A stretch of 64,000 nt of DNA from Vulcanimicrobiota bacterium (GCA_017307785.1 JAFKGI010000003.1:62001-126000), one strand, 5' to 3'; shown: positions 43,855-52,005, counted from the first letter of the stretch. Made by a program: numbers and translations. The notes: generated by a model from the sequence alone, not told the origin.

Positions 43855-44480
43855 TGCTTCACTATCCCAAAATTCCGTCTAGCAAGCACTGCCGGTTAGG
43901 ACCGTGCGTTGTCTTCGACAAGCTGGACGGCACCAATCTGCACTGGGACTGGGATCGAGATTTCGGCTGGCACGCCTTCGGCACTCGACGCGACTCCCAC
44001 AACTTGCTATCCGAGGGCATCCAAGGATTTGAACGGGACCATCCCAATTTACGGGGAGCCGCCGAGCTCTTTGAGCGAGTGCTGGCATCCCCGACGGCCG
44101 AAATCCTACATGACCTTCCGGTCCGTCAGGCGGTCCTATTCACAGAGTTCGTGGGTCCCGGCTCCTTTGCCGGCAGTCATCGCGCCGAAGAGCCGAAACG
44201 CCTGGTTCTTTTCGACGTGAGCCTGGATTCGCAGATGCTCGGACCCGAAGAATTTCTCGATCGTTTAGGACACCTGGACATCCCGCGCGTCCTCTACCGC
44301 GGCAAATTCAAAGGCCAGTTGCTCGAAGAAATCTATGAAGGCAAATACGACGTGCCCGAGGGCGTCGTGATCAAGGGCGGATCCGGAGAGCAGCTGTGGA
44401 TGGCCAAAGTCAAAACGCGTGCCTATGAGCAGCTTCTGCGCAAGCAATTTGGCGGGAACTGGCAAGACTACTGGGAGTGA
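43854..44480 (+). CDS. RNA ligase family protein (Rnl2-like nucleotidyltransferase)
   Basis: A 208-residue protein with covalent nucleotidyltransferase motifs in order: motif I KLDGTN with Lys23 (the adenylated lysine), motif III LFTEFVGPGSF with Glu, motif IIIa LVLFDV, motif IV EGVVIKGG and motif V WMAKVKT. That is a complete catalytic core of an ATP-dependent RNA ligase without a C-terminal accessory domain, so it may need a partner. It could repair tRNA or other cleaved RNA. The odd part is its coupling (TGATG) to two exported lipoproteins. Confidence 0.85.
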   Translation: MLHYPKIPSSKHCRLGPCVVFDKLDGTNLHWDWDRDFGWHAFGTRRDSHNLLSEGIQGFERDHPNLRGAAELFERVLASPTAEILHDLPVRQAVLFTEFVGPGSFAGSHRAEEPKRLVLFDVSLDSQMLGPEEFLDRLGHLDIPRVLYRGKFKGQLLEEIYEGKYDVPEGVVIKGGSGEQLWMAKVKTRAYEQLLRKQFGGNWQDYWE

Positions 44481-44897
44481 TCAGTCAGCCAGCTGGAACT
44501 CGAACTTCCCGGTCTTGGGGTAGTAGTGAAGAACGGGAATGGCCCGTCCCTCCACGTATTTGAAGCTCGACTCGAGATAGAACTGAATCTCGTCCGATCC
44601 CTGACCGGCAACCCGCAGCACGCTGCGCGGCAGATAGATGTCCTTGAGGTTCCAGGTGTAGAGCTTTTTCCAGTCCATCCCCTCCTTCGACGACTTCCCG
44701 GAATAAATCAGGCACTGGGCCGGCTTGCCTTTGGCGGCCGCGGTAATGACCGCGTAAAGCGGATATTCCTTGTCGCCCAGGGTGACGGTTTCGGAAAGTC
44801 GGTCGGAGACCACGCCGGGCGGGTCGGGAGGAAAACCGTCGATGGGAGCGGCGTAGGCCGCCACCGTGAGCGCAAGAGGCAAGAACAAACGTTTCAT
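44481..44897 (-). CDS. secreted protein of unknown function
   Basis: A 138-residue exported protein; signal peptide KRLFLPLALTVAAYAAPI. The mature part is mostly beta (SETVTLGDKEYPLYAVITAAAKGKPAQCLIYSGK ... VLRVAGQGSDEIQFYLESSFKYVEGRAIPVLHYYPKTGKFEF). No family recognised. The start is supported by AAGGGG. It is divergent from the FecR-like gene. Confidence 0.75.
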   Translation of the reverse strand: MKRLFLPLALTVAAYAAPIDGFPPDPPGVVSDRLSETVTLGDKEYPLYAVITAAAKGKPAQCLIYSGKSSKEGMDWKKLYTWNLKDIYLPRSVLRVAGQGSDEIQFYLESSFKYVEGRAIPVLHYYPKTGKFEFQLAD

Positions 44898-44958
44898 CCC
44901 GGCCCCTTCGAAGCCCATGGAGGAAGGCCTCTCGCCGCTCAGAATGGCCGTGCATTCC

Positions 44959-45930
44959 ATGAAACGGGTGACCTTCTTGAGAAAAATTCTTGCCCTCTGG
45001 GTTCTGTTTTTGCTGACCCTGCCGGCGCTGGCGGCGGGTGATTCGCCGGTAGCCGTGGTCAGTCTGGTGTGGGGCGCCGTGACCATCAAACACCAAAATG
45101 AAGACTACAAGCCGGCCCGCTGGCTGGAGCCGGTTTTCGCCGGCGATCAGGTCAAAACCACCGGGGTCGATTCCAAGCTCCTCATCACCTTCTTTAACGA
45201 CAATCATCAGGAAGTCGTCGGACCTGACAGCCAGGCATCCGCGCTGGAAACCAGCATGAACGGCACTGGCATCCGCAAGGACGCCGCCCGCAATCCGTTC
45301 GGAGCCGGCGGCGTGGAAAACCCGTTTGTCTACACGCACCGCCTGGTGCAATCGGACTTCCAGAACCCGCCCTTCAGCTACGAGGCCGAAAAAGGCTTAC
45401 TGCAGGCTCGGGTGCGCCCGACCTTTCCGCCTTCTCTGTTCTGGCAGAAAACCGACAACTGCGTTCTGCAGGTCTATGACTACCTGGGCAACCCGATGTG
45501 GAAAAAGCAGCTCACCGGCCACTCCTACGTGCTCACCAACGACCAGGCTCAGGCCATGCCCAAGGGCGTGAACTACTGGTGGGACGTGACCTCCGGCACG
45601 CAGGTGCTGGTCACCAAATATCCCTTCAAGCTGCTGACTCTGCCGCAGTACAAGTGGGCCGAGGATCAGCGCCATAGCTTCGACAGCAAACGAACCGCCA
45701 ATCATCTGGAACGCAGCGATTGGACCGACTACCTGCTGGTTTGCTCGCAGCTCAACTACATCGACGAGGCCCTCGACTTGCTTTACAAAATGGCCGAGAT
45801 GGATCCCAACAATCCGGCCATCTATCGCGCCATGACCCGAGTCTATCTGGCCAAAAAATGCCCGGTCCACGCTCAGAAAGCTCACGACAAAGAGCTCGAA
45901 CTGGGCGGCCTGGACCCGGTCTACCCATAA
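44959..45930 (+). CDS. secreted FecR-like domain protein
   Basis: A 323-residue protein with a signal peptide (RKILALWVLFLLTLPALAA). Residues ~32-100 resemble the FecR periplasmic domain (VAVVSLVWGAVTIKHQ ... WLEPVFAGDQVKTTGVDSKLLITFFNDNHQEVVGPDS). A middle region is of unknown fold, and the C-terminal ~70 residues look like TPR helices (YIDEALDLLYKMAEMDPNNPAIYRAMTRVYLAKK). In this context FecR domains often serve as periplasmic scaffolds rather than iron sensors. Upstream ATGs at 44943 and a GTG at 44968 are alternative starts. Followed 12 nt later by another exported protein gene. Confidence 0.82.
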   Translation: MKRVTFLRKILALWVLFLLTLPALAAGDSPVAVVSLVWGAVTIKHQNEDYKPARWLEPVFAGDQVKTTGVDSKLLITFFNDNHQEVVGPDSQASALETSMNGTGIRKDAARNPFGAGGVENPFVYTHRLVQSDFQNPPFSYEAEKGLLQARVRPTFPPSLFWQKTDNCVLQVYDYLGNPMWKKQLTGHSYVLTNDQAQAMPKGVNYWWDVTSGTQVLVTKYPFKLLTLPQYKWAEDQRHSFDSKRTANHLERSDWTDYLLVCSQLNYIDEALDLLYKMAEMDPNNPAIYRAMTRVYLAKKCPVHAQKAHDKELELGGLDPVYP

Positions 45931-45942
45931 GGAGCTTTGTTC

Positions 45943-46461
45943 GTGAAACGCATTCTTCTGCTAATAATTCTGGCACTTTTCTGTCTACCGGCCCTGGCCG
46001 AGGACCCCTATGACAACCTGACGGTGCTGGCCACGGCCTCCACTCTGACCGACGAGGATGGTAAAACCCTTCAGCTGATGGGCTTCCACAGCAAATACAA
46101 AGAGAAGCTGGTCGGTCTCTACTTCGCCCAGGGCGACAATCAGGTGCGCTTCTACATGAATGAGGCCACCTGGCTGAAGTTCCGATCCGATCTGCTGCAG
46201 ACCCAGAAAGACTGGGGCAATCTGCAAAGCCGTCAGTTCGAAGAAGAAGGCCAGGTGCTCGGCTACAAGGTGGGCAATCGCCAGGCCACTCTGCGCCTGA
46301 GCATCCAGGGCGCGACCGACCTGTCGGCCAAGCGCCTGATGATGAACGCCACCGGCGGAGCTTCGGGAGTGCCGTTGCGCATCAGCGTCGCGCTGAAGCA
46401 AGACAACCTCAACCAGCTGGTCGAGGACTTCCACAAAATCGACGACTTCCTTACGAAGTGA
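45943..46461 (+). CDS. secreted protein of unknown function
   Basis: A 172-residue exported protein; the GTG at 45943 lies 8 nt after AAGGAG and starts a signal peptide (KRILLLIILALFCLPALAED). The mature part, LTVLATASTLTDEDGKTLQLMGFHSKYKEKLVGLYFAQGDNQVRFYMNEATWLKFRSDLL ..., looks like a small alpha/beta domain with no family I recognise. It probably shares a transcript with the FecR-like gene and ends at a strong terminator. Confidence 0.78.
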   Translation: MKRILLLIILALFCLPALAEDPYDNLTVLATASTLTDEDGKTLQLMGFHSKYKEKLVGLYFAQGDNQVRFYMNEATWLKFRSDLLQTQKDWGNLQSRQFEEEGQVLGYKVGNRQATLRLSIQGATDLSAKRLMMNATGGASGVPLRISVALKQDNLNQLVEDFHKIDDFLTK

Positions 46462-46466
46462 AGGGA

Positions 46467-46495
46467 AGAGCCGGCTGGTAGCCGGCTCTTTTTTT
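46467..46495 (+). terminator. Rho-independent terminator
   Basis: A perfect 10-bp stem AGAGCCGGCT / AGCCGGCTCT with a GGT loop is followed by a run of seven T (46489-46495). It lies 5 nt after the stop of the gene ending at 46461 and closes the FecR-like pair. Confidence 0.93.
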
Positions 46496-46565
46496 GCCCA
46501 GATTATTTCGTCAGACGGAAAAATGTCTTGTCTTTTTGGCCATTTATCCTCTTCCAGTGCAACTG

Positions 46566-46571
46566 TATACT
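46566..46571 (+). promoter_or_regulatory. -10 box of a probable leaderless promoter
   Basis: TATACT ends exactly 6 nt before the ATG at 46578, downstream of a strong terminator, with no Shine-Dalgarno sequence. A start of transcription at or beside the ATG is expected. Confidence 0.6.
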
Positions 46572-46577
46572 CGGGAT

Positions 46578-47099
46578 ATGGCTAAAGCATTCGCACAACT
46601 CACCTTCACCCCGGCCGTCCGACGTTTCCAGGAGCGCTTCGGCAGTCGACCGGCCTACGCACGTTTCGAGCAGGGGCCGGTAACCGGCGACCGGCTCGGA
46701 CCCGCCGAGCAAGAATTCGTGGGGGGAATCGACGGCTTCTACCAGTCCAGCGTCTCCGCCGACGGCTGGCCCTATGTCCAGTTTCGCGGAGGGCCTCGGG
46801 GCTTTCTGCGCGTGCTGGACGAGAAGACGCTCGGCTATGCCGACTTGCGCGGGAACAAGCAATATCTCAGCGCTGGCAACTTGAGCGAAAATGACCGCAT
46901 CATGCTTTTCCTGATGGACTACGAGAACCAGGAGCGGCTGAAGATCTGGGGCCGCGCTCGTCTGACCGAGGACTATCAATCGCTGGTGATGCCCGACTAT
47001 CCGGCCAAGGCGGAGCGCGGCGTGATCATCACCGTGGAGGCTTATGACTGGAACTGCTCGCAGCATATCCCACGACGATTCACCCTGGAGGCCGAATGA
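46578..47099 (+). CDS. pyridoxamine 5'-phosphate oxidase-fold flavoprotein
   Basis: A 173-residue split-barrel protein of the PNPOx-like family. Typical parts: SVSADGWPYVQFRGGPRGFLRVLDEKTLGYAD, then GNKQYLSAGNLSENDRIMLFLMDYENQERLKIWGRARL, and ERGVIITVEAYDWNCSQHIPRRF near the C-terminus. These bind FMN (or F420/heme in related groups) and act as small oxidoreductases. AYDWNCSQHIP is a hallmark of the group fused in other bacteria to ferredoxin reductases. ATGA overlap couples it to the glutathione transferase-like gene. Confidence 0.92.
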   Translation: MAKAFAQLTFTPAVRRFQERFGSRPAYARFEQGPVTGDRLGPAEQEFVGGIDGFYQSSVSADGWPYVQFRGGPRGFLRVLDEKTLGYADLRGNKQYLSAGNLSENDRIMLFLMDYENQERLKIWGRARLTEDYQSLVMPDYPAKAERGVIITVEAYDWNCSQHIPRRFTLEAE

Positions 47100-47689
47100 A
47101 ACTTTACGACTTCGAACTCAGCGGCAACTGCTACAAGGTCCGGCTCTTTCTGAGCTTTCTGCAACTGGAGTGGGAGCGGGAACTGGTGGCGCTGGGCACT
47201 CAGAACAAGACCCCCGAATTTTTGGCTCTGAACCCGGTCGGCCTGGTGCCGGTGCTGCAGGATGGGGAGACCGTACTCTGGGATAGTCAGGCCATCCTGG
47301 TCTACCTGGCCCGACGCTACGACAGGTCGGAGCGATGGCTCCCCCTGGACGCCTGCGGCCTGTCTCAGGTCACGGCCTGGCTGTCGCTGGCCAGCAACGA
47401 AATCGGCGCGGGTCCGGCGGGCATCCGTCGCATTCATTTGTTTGGCCGTGAGGAAGACGAAAGCAAGGGACGGGCCCTGACCGAGAAGGTCTTTGGAGTC
47501 TTGGAAAGCCGTCTGGCCAGCCATCCCTGGCTGGTCGGCGACCATCCGACCGTGGCCGACGTGGCCTGCTACCCCTACCTGGCCCTCTCCCCCGACGGCA
47601 AATTCGACACCTCCCCCTACCCCGCCGTGCTCGCCTGGTTCTCGCGCATCCAGGCCCTTCCGGGCTACCTCGCCCTCCCCGGCCGGTGA
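47096..47689 (+). CDS. glutathione S-transferase family protein
   Basis: A 197-residue GST. The thioredoxin-like N-terminal domain has KLYDFELSGNCYKVRLFLSFLQ (active-site Ser/Cys region), NPVGLVPVLQDG with the cis-proline, and LWDSQAILVYLARRY, where DSQ replaces the usual ES/DS glutathione-gamma-glutamyl site. The all-helical C-terminal domain has WLVGDHPTVADVACYPYL. It likely conjugates or reduces electrophiles. Coupled to the PNPOx-like flavoprotein gene by an ATGA overlap. Confidence 0.93.
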   Translation: MKLYDFELSGNCYKVRLFLSFLQLEWERELVALGTQNKTPEFLALNPVGLVPVLQDGETVLWDSQAILVYLARRYDRSERWLPLDACGLSQVTAWLSLASNEIGAGPAGIRRIHLFGREEDESKGRALTEKVFGVLESRLASHPWLVGDHPTVADVACYPYLALSPDGKFDTSPYPAVLAWFSRIQALPGYLALPGR

Positions 47690-47924
47690 GAGCTTAGCCC
47701 TTCTCGGTGCTCGTGTTCAGCGTGATGCACTCCATAGAGTGCACCACCGATACCACCACGCCCGCCGCTTCTGGGGGGCCTCGGGGGGCAGACGCCGCAG
47801 ATGATAAGTAAGGGTCTGGGCGGGTCTGGTCATAGAGCAAACATCGCTCAGGAGTCCGTAGGTCATCGCATCTCGTTCATAAAAATTTAGAAAAAGCGTA
47901 ACTGTGTTTAAGCTCCGTTCAGGA

Positions 47925-47944
47925 TACAATGGGGGAACTGGAGG
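47925..47944 (+). promoter_or_regulatory. -10 box and ribosome binding site for 47954
   Basis: TACAAT (47925-47930) is followed by CTGGAGG (47938-47944), which lies 9 nt before the GTG at 47954. This gene therefore has a short leader. The rest of the 264-nt gap from 47690 holds no feature I can support apart from a doubtful 49-codon frame on the minus strand. Confidence 0.45.
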
Positions 47945-47953
47945 ATCTACCCT

Positions 47954-48403
47954 GTGGCTTTTGGCGGAATCGGACCTATCACGAATTTCAACGGCGCGGC
48001 TCTCGATCAGCAGATGTTCGCCGTGGACCAGCGCATCGCCCAATCGACTCTGCTCAACGGCAATCTGTTCGGCACTTTGGGCAACGCCCAACAGTCGGGT
48101 CTGGACGCGGTCTTCGGCGGACTGGGTAGTTTGAACTTCGGGATTCCCGGCTCCATCGGGTTCCCCGCACCCGGCCCCATTGGCTTCCAAGCGCCGGCCG
48201 GCATCGGATTCCCGGACCCGGGCCGCATCGGTTTCCAGGCTCCCTCGCCGCTCTCGCTGCAAATTCCGCAAACCATCGGCTTCGCCCAATCTATGCTGGG
48301 CTCACTGGGTGGCCTGTCCAACGGCTGGGCCGGCATCATGGGCGGCTCCGGCTTTGGGGCCTTCGGTGGCGGAGCAGCAGGGGGAACTCGCTCCTGCCAT
48401 TGA
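47954..48403 (+). CDS. Gly/Ala/Phe-rich protein with octapeptide repeats
   Basis: A 149-residue protein without a signal peptide. After FGGIGPITNFNGAALDQQMFAVDQRIAQ it carries about six tandem 8-residue units of the form I-G-F-x-x-P-x-x (IGFPAPGP, IGFQAPAG, IGFPDPGR, IGFQAPSP, LSLQIPQT, IGFAQSML) and a Gly-rich tail ending in cysteine-histidine. This looks like a structural or phase-forming protein, or an unconventional secreted substrate; no function is known. Start GTG with GGAGG upstream. The next gene follows 10 nt later. Confidence 0.7.
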   Translation: MAFGGIGPITNFNGAALDQQMFAVDQRIAQSTLLNGNLFGTLGNAQQSGLDAVFGGLGSLNFGIPGSIGFPAPGPIGFQAPAGIGFPDPGRIGFQAPSPLSLQIPQTIGFAQSMLGSLGGLSNGWAGIMGGSGFGAFGGGAAGGTRSCH

Positions 48404-48413
48404 AACCAGCGTG

Positions 48414-49091
48414 ATGAAACGCACGCTGCTCTTCATTCTGCTGACCGTCACGCTGGCGCGGGCCGACCGCGTCAGCTCCATTCTGGGCTGCACCCACAAC
48501 TTGAAAGCCATTGCCACCGCTCTGGAGATGTATTCCAGCGACCACGGAGGCAACTACCCGGTCGGCCTGTATGTGCTGATCCCGAAGTATCTCAAGGAGA
48601 TTCCCGCCTGCCCGGCGGCTCACCGGGATACCTACTCGGGCAGTTGGCGAGTAGCGGGCAGCGAGGGATTTTATCTCTTCTGCATGGGCAAAAATCACGG
48701 CGATTTTGGCCTGAAGGTTCACGAACCCACCTACAGCGCGCGTCACGGGCTGGGTCCTTTTGCCATGGTCAAGCAAGTGAACGCCATCGAAGACAAAATG
48801 AACGGTCGCAAGCCGGTGGATCGCTGCATGCAAAACTTGAAGAACGTGGCGACCGCTCTAGAGATGTACTCCACCGACAATAGCGGTCGCTATCCCACCA
48901 GCCTGAAAGGCCTGACGCCCAACTACCTGCGAGACATGCCCGAGTGCCTGGACAAGGACCCCTACGTCTACTCCATGAAGGTCCGACCCGACAGTTTCCT
49001 GGTGCATTGTCCCGGACGCAATCACGTAAAGGACGGCAGCCCGGCCAACTTCCCCAGCTACGACTCGCAGAAAGGCCTTTCCCGAGAATGA
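48414..49091 (+). CDS. secreted protein with two GspG-like pseudopilin repeats
   Basis: A 225-residue protein with a cleavable signal peptide (KRTLLFILLTVTLARAD) instead of a prepilin leader. It holds two copies (~28-105 and ~138-215) of a block seen in type II secretion pseudopilins: NLK(A/N)(I/V)ATALEMYS(S/T)D then YP, a short 'L..L.P.YL...P' stretch and a C-terminal strand (FYLFCMGKNH / FLVHCPGRNH). So the globular part of a major pseudopilin appears detached from its helix, duplicated and exported. The role is unknown. A GTG at 48411 is an alternative start. ATGA overlap with the VOC gene. Confidence 0.78.
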   Translation: MKRTLLFILLTVTLARADRVSSILGCTHNLKAIATALEMYSSDHGGNYPVGLYVLIPKYLKEIPACPAAHRDTYSGSWRVAGSEGFYLFCMGKNHGDFGLKVHEPTYSARHGLGPFAMVKQVNAIEDKMNGRKPVDRCMQNLKNVATALEMYSTDNSGRYPTSLKGLTPNYLRDMPECLDKDPYVYSMKVRPDSFLVHCPGRNHVKDGSPANFPSYDSQKGLSRE

Positions 49092-49483
49092 TTGACCACA
49101 TGGGAATTCTGGTCTCCGACCTGACCAGAAGCAAAGACTTTTACCGCCAGGCTCTGGCGCCGCTGGGTTATACGGTGCTGATGGAGTTGACGAAAGAACA
49201 AACCGGCGGCTTCGCAGGCGCCGGACTGGGAATCGCCCCCAAGCCCGACTTCTGGATCGGTGAGGGCATTCCCAACGAGCCCAGAATCCACGTGGCCTTT
49301 CGCGCCGAGGATCAGGCCACAGTCGACGCCTTTTATCGAGAGGCCCTGGCAGCCGGGGGAACCGACAATGGCGCCCCCGGTCTACGTCCTCACTATCATG
49401 CGAACTACTATGGGGCCTTCGTGCTGGACCCGGACGGCCACAATATCGAGGCCGTTTTCCACGGGTCTACCGCAACTCACTGA
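49088..49483 (+). CDS. VOC/glyoxalase-fold protein
   Basis: A 131-residue vicinal-oxygen-chelate protein: MIDHMGILVSDLTRSKDFYRQAL with the first metal His, GIGEGIP-type loop, IHVAFRAEDQATVDAFYREAL with the second His, HYHANYYGAFVLDPDGHNIEAVFH with the final metal Glu. Members include glyoxalase I and fosfomycin-resistance enzymes; the substrate is unknown. Start overlaps the preceding stop (ATGA). It converges on the OmpH-like gene with a 17-nt overlap. Confidence 0.92.
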   Translation: MIDHMGILVSDLTRSKDFYRQALAPLGYTVLMELTKEQTGGFAGAGLGIAPKPDFWIGEGIPNEPRIHVAFRAEDQATVDAFYREALAAGGTDNGAPGLRPHYHANYYGAFVLDPDGHNIEAVFHGSTATH

Positions 49484-50648
49484 CCCCGGCCAGACTGACG
49501 TCGGTCAAGTCCTCCAAGTCCAGATTCAGCCGCACGTTGGTAAGGACTGCCTGGCTGCCACGGCGCCGGGCCTGAGCGGCGACCACCCGGCCAATCCCTT
49601 CGGACATGCGCGCATCCATCTGGCGACGGTCTCGCTCCGCCTTACCGATCAATTGGGGAAGCTGCTGCAGACGCTGGCGCTCTTGCGGCTCCAGGAAAGC
49701 TCCCGGCAGAATTTCTCCCAAAGGCCGATGGACCGCTTTTAGACGACTCACCTTTTTGCGAAACTGGTCCATGGCTGAGGCTTCCAGGTCATGCACCACC
49801 GCTACCAGCCTCGCCCTTTGAGTCTGCTGGACCTCCCGAAGCTTGCCACGCTCCTGGCTTTGCAGCGCCGTGAGGTCCGGCATACGCGGCTGCACCTCAC
49901 GGCGCAAACTTTCCTCGTAGTCGCGCACTTCCAGCGCTAACTGTCCCTGTTCGATGGAGGCGTAATCGCTCAGTTCCGTCTCTGCCAGGCGGCGGCGAGC
50001 CTCGGCTCGAGTATCGATCAGCTGCTCGATCTCACTCAAGCGTCGGCGCGCGGCCTGGTCTTCCCGAAGCTCAAGTCCCACCAATAAATTCATTTTCTCG
50101 GGCTGAAACTGTCGCTGGAGTTCCTCGACGTAGCCAGTCACCGTCTCATCGAGCTGATGACGGCGGGCCAACACACGGGCGCCCACCTCCTTTTGCTTCT
50201 CCAGACGGAAGCGGGTCACGGCGGCCGAGGCCATGACCTGCAAATCTCGATCGGGCACCTGCACGGCAGCCTTCATCTGAGCCTCGAAGCGGGCGTGCAC
50301 CGCCTTCATCTCCTGCTCGGTCTCCGCCTGGAACTGACGAGTGACCTGCTCTACCTGCAGGCGCATGTCCGAGCGGGCGCCTTCCCACAGCTGTTGGGCA
50401 GCCTTCTCCTGGAAGAGCCTGTCGCAGCGCCATTGGGCCCGGCTCAGCAGCTCGGCCCGCTCCAACTGCAGACGTCCCAGCCGCAGGTCCGCTTGCTCCA
50501 GCTCCGGCCACTTTCCGTGGCACTTCCAAAGGCGCTCCCTGTCGACGACGGCCAGCTGGGCTCGCAGTCCGTCCGACTTGGAATTGGACCAACCCAGGCA
50601 AGCCAGCAATCCCACCAACGACAAGCAACAGAGCGATCTAAGTCTCAT
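49467..50648 (-). CDS. OmpH/Skp-like coiled-coil exported protein
   Basis: A 393-residue exported protein with a signal peptide; SLVGLLACLGW could be a lipobox. Most of the chain is charged helix with heptads (KQKEVGARVLARRHQLDETVTGYVEELQRQF ...), predicting long coiled coils. The C-terminus, RMSEGIGRVVAAQARRRGSQAVLTNVRLNLDLEDLTDVSL, follows the end of OmpH/Skp proteins ('i..vA...g...Vl.......DlTd..i'). Skp is a periplasmic chaperone of outer-membrane proteins; this one is about twice as long, so a holdase role is inference. GGAGG precedes the ATG. Confidence 0.8.
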   Translation of the reverse strand: MRLRSLCCLSLVGLLACLGWSNSKSDGLRAQLAVVDRERLWKCHGKWPELEQADLRLGRLQLERAELLSRAQWRCDRLFQEKAAQQLWEGARSDMRLQVEQVTRQFQAETEQEMKAVHARFEAQMKAAVQVPDRDLQVMASAAVTRFRLEKQKEVGARVLARRHQLDETVTGYVEELQRQFQPEKMNLLVGLELREDQAARRRLSEIEQLIDTRAEARRRLAETELSDYASIEQGQLALEVRDYEESLRREVQPRMPDLTALQSQERGKLREVQQTQRARLVAVVHDLEASAMDQFRKKVSRLKAVHRPLGEILPGAFLEPQERQRLQQLPQLIGKAERDRRQMDARMSEGIGRVVAAQARRRGSQAVLTNVRLNLDLEDLTDVSLAGVSELR

Positions 50649-50686
50649 CGAGAACCTCCAGGAAGAGATACTTCTGGCGTTCCGAC

Positions 50687-50708
50687 CTCGCAGGCCACCT
50701 CCTGCGAG
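50687..50708. promoter_or_regulatory. 8-bp inverted repeat in a divergent promoter region
   Basis: CTCGCAGG and CCTGCGAG are perfect inverted arms separated by 6 nt, 39 nt upstream of the OmpH-like start at 50648 and within the 229-nt gap to the PilC-like gene. It could be an operator for a dimeric regulator or a leader hairpin of the minus-strand mRNA. The rest of the gap holds a possible -10 (TAATAC, 50846-50851) and a GAAGGAG ribosome site (50865-50871) for the plus gene. Confidence 0.4.
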
Positions 50709-50877
50709 AGCTCGAACTTCGGCTTACAGGAGCGGATCCATGGAGGCTTTCCAGGGACTCGTAGGCTCAATTGCCTAGTGTGCGATGAACTCAATGTCTC
50801 GGTGTAGTAGTAATAGCTATGCACCTGGGTGTGATTAAGTCTAGGTAATACACTGGGTTGAGCTGAAGGAGTCGCCC

Positions 50878-52005
50878 GTGGGAAATGCAACTATGATCAT
50901 TCACAATATGGCAGCGCCCTCTGTAACACGCCGTCCTGAACCCAGCGCTGGCAAGTCCGTCTCGATCCGCGTATCGGCCAAACAGATGACCTTAATGCTA
51001 GGCTCGTTTGCCACCATGCTGGAAGCCGGAGTGCCGCTCTACCGCGCCCTGCATCATCTAGGACAGAACTCCAGTGACCCCCAGGCCGGCATGCTCTGCC
51101 AGGCCCTGGTGCACGATGTAGGCAACGGCAAGCCGCTCTCCAAAGCCGCCGCCCGCCACCCCAAAGCTTTCACCTCAATGCAAATCGGCCTGATGAAGGT
51201 AGGGGAAACCGCCGGCTGCCTGGACGAAGTGCTCAAGCGCCTGGTCGGTTTTGAAGAGAAGGCTCAAGCCAACGAACTCAAGATCCGCTCCGCCCTCACC
51301 TACCCGGCCATTCTTCTGGTCATCTGTTTGTTGGCCATCGCCCTGGCTCCGCCACTCCTGCTGGAACCCCACTTCGCCCTGATCCGTGACCTTAAGGTAG
51401 AGATTCCCTGGCCGACAGCTATGCTGATGGCATTTTCCGCCTGGATGCGCTCGCCGTGGCCTTACCTGGGCCTGGTCGCCGTGGCTTTCGCGGTCGTCCG
51501 CTTCGTCATGCCCTTCCTGGGCCGTCGCGACGTCCAACTGGCCATGACCCGTCGCGCCCTCACTACCCCGAAGCTCAAGGAGTTGGTGCGCGGCGTGCTC
51601 ACCACCCGCTTCGCTCGCGCCCTGGCCCTGCAATTGGAGGCCGGCGTGCCTGTGCAGCAGGCCTTACACCTGGCCGGACGCGTAACCGGTAACCCACTCC
51701 TGGAAGAAGTGGGGGATCATCTGGTAAAATCCATGTTGAACGGCCGGTCCCTATCTCAATCCATGCGCTCCAGTCAGTTCTTCAGCCCTATGTTTCTCTC
51801 GGTGGTGGCCGTCGGGGAAGAAACGGGCGACGTCGCCAAGCTGGTGGACTGGCTGGCCGACCTGGGCGAAACCCAGGTCGACCACGCGCTAGAAACGGTG
51901 GCAGCAATGATTGAACCTTTCGTGATGGCCGGAATCGGCATCCTGGTCGGAGCCATGGTGCTGGCCACCCTGCTCCCCCTCTCCAAAGCCCTGGACGCGA
52001 TCTAA
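50878..52005 (+). CDS. PilC/GspF-type inner-membrane platform protein
   Basis: A 375-residue protein with two T2SSF repeats. Each begins with a helical bundle (QMTLMLGSFATMLEAGVPLYRALHHLG ... FTSMQIGLMKVGETAGCLDEVLKRLVGFEEK and FARALALQLEAGVPVQQALHLAG ... FLSVVAVGEETGDVAKLVDWLADLGE). Membrane segments lie near ~145-170, ~205-230 and at the C-terminus. PilC/GspF is the inner-membrane base on which pilins assemble. GTG start with GAAGGAG. It heads an operon with three prepilin-like proteins and a kinase; no assembly ATPase or prepilin peptidase is in the window. Confidence 0.94.
   Translation: MGNATMIIHNMAAPSVTRRPEPSAGKSVSIRVSAKQMTLMLGSFATMLEAGVPLYRALHHLGQNSSDPQAGMLCQALVHDVGNGKPLSKAAARHPKAFTSMQIGLMKVGETAGCLDEVLKRLVGFEEKAQANELKIRSALTYPAILLVICLLAIALAPPLLLEPHFALIRDLKVEIPWPTAMLMAFSAWMRSPWPYLGLVAVAFAVVRFVMPFLGRRDVQLAMTRRALTTPKLKELVRGVLTTRFARALALQLEAGVPVQQALHLAGRVTGNPLLEEVGDHLVKSMLNGRSLSQSMRSSQFFSPMFLSVVAVGEETGDVAKLVDWLADLGETQVDHALETVAAMIEPFVMAGIGILVGAMVLATLLPLSKALDAI

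Noticed and set aside
47717..47866. A 49-codon frame on the minus strand in the 264-nt gap
   Set aside because: No convincing ribosome site, atypical composition (Trp/Arg-rich) and no recognisable protein.
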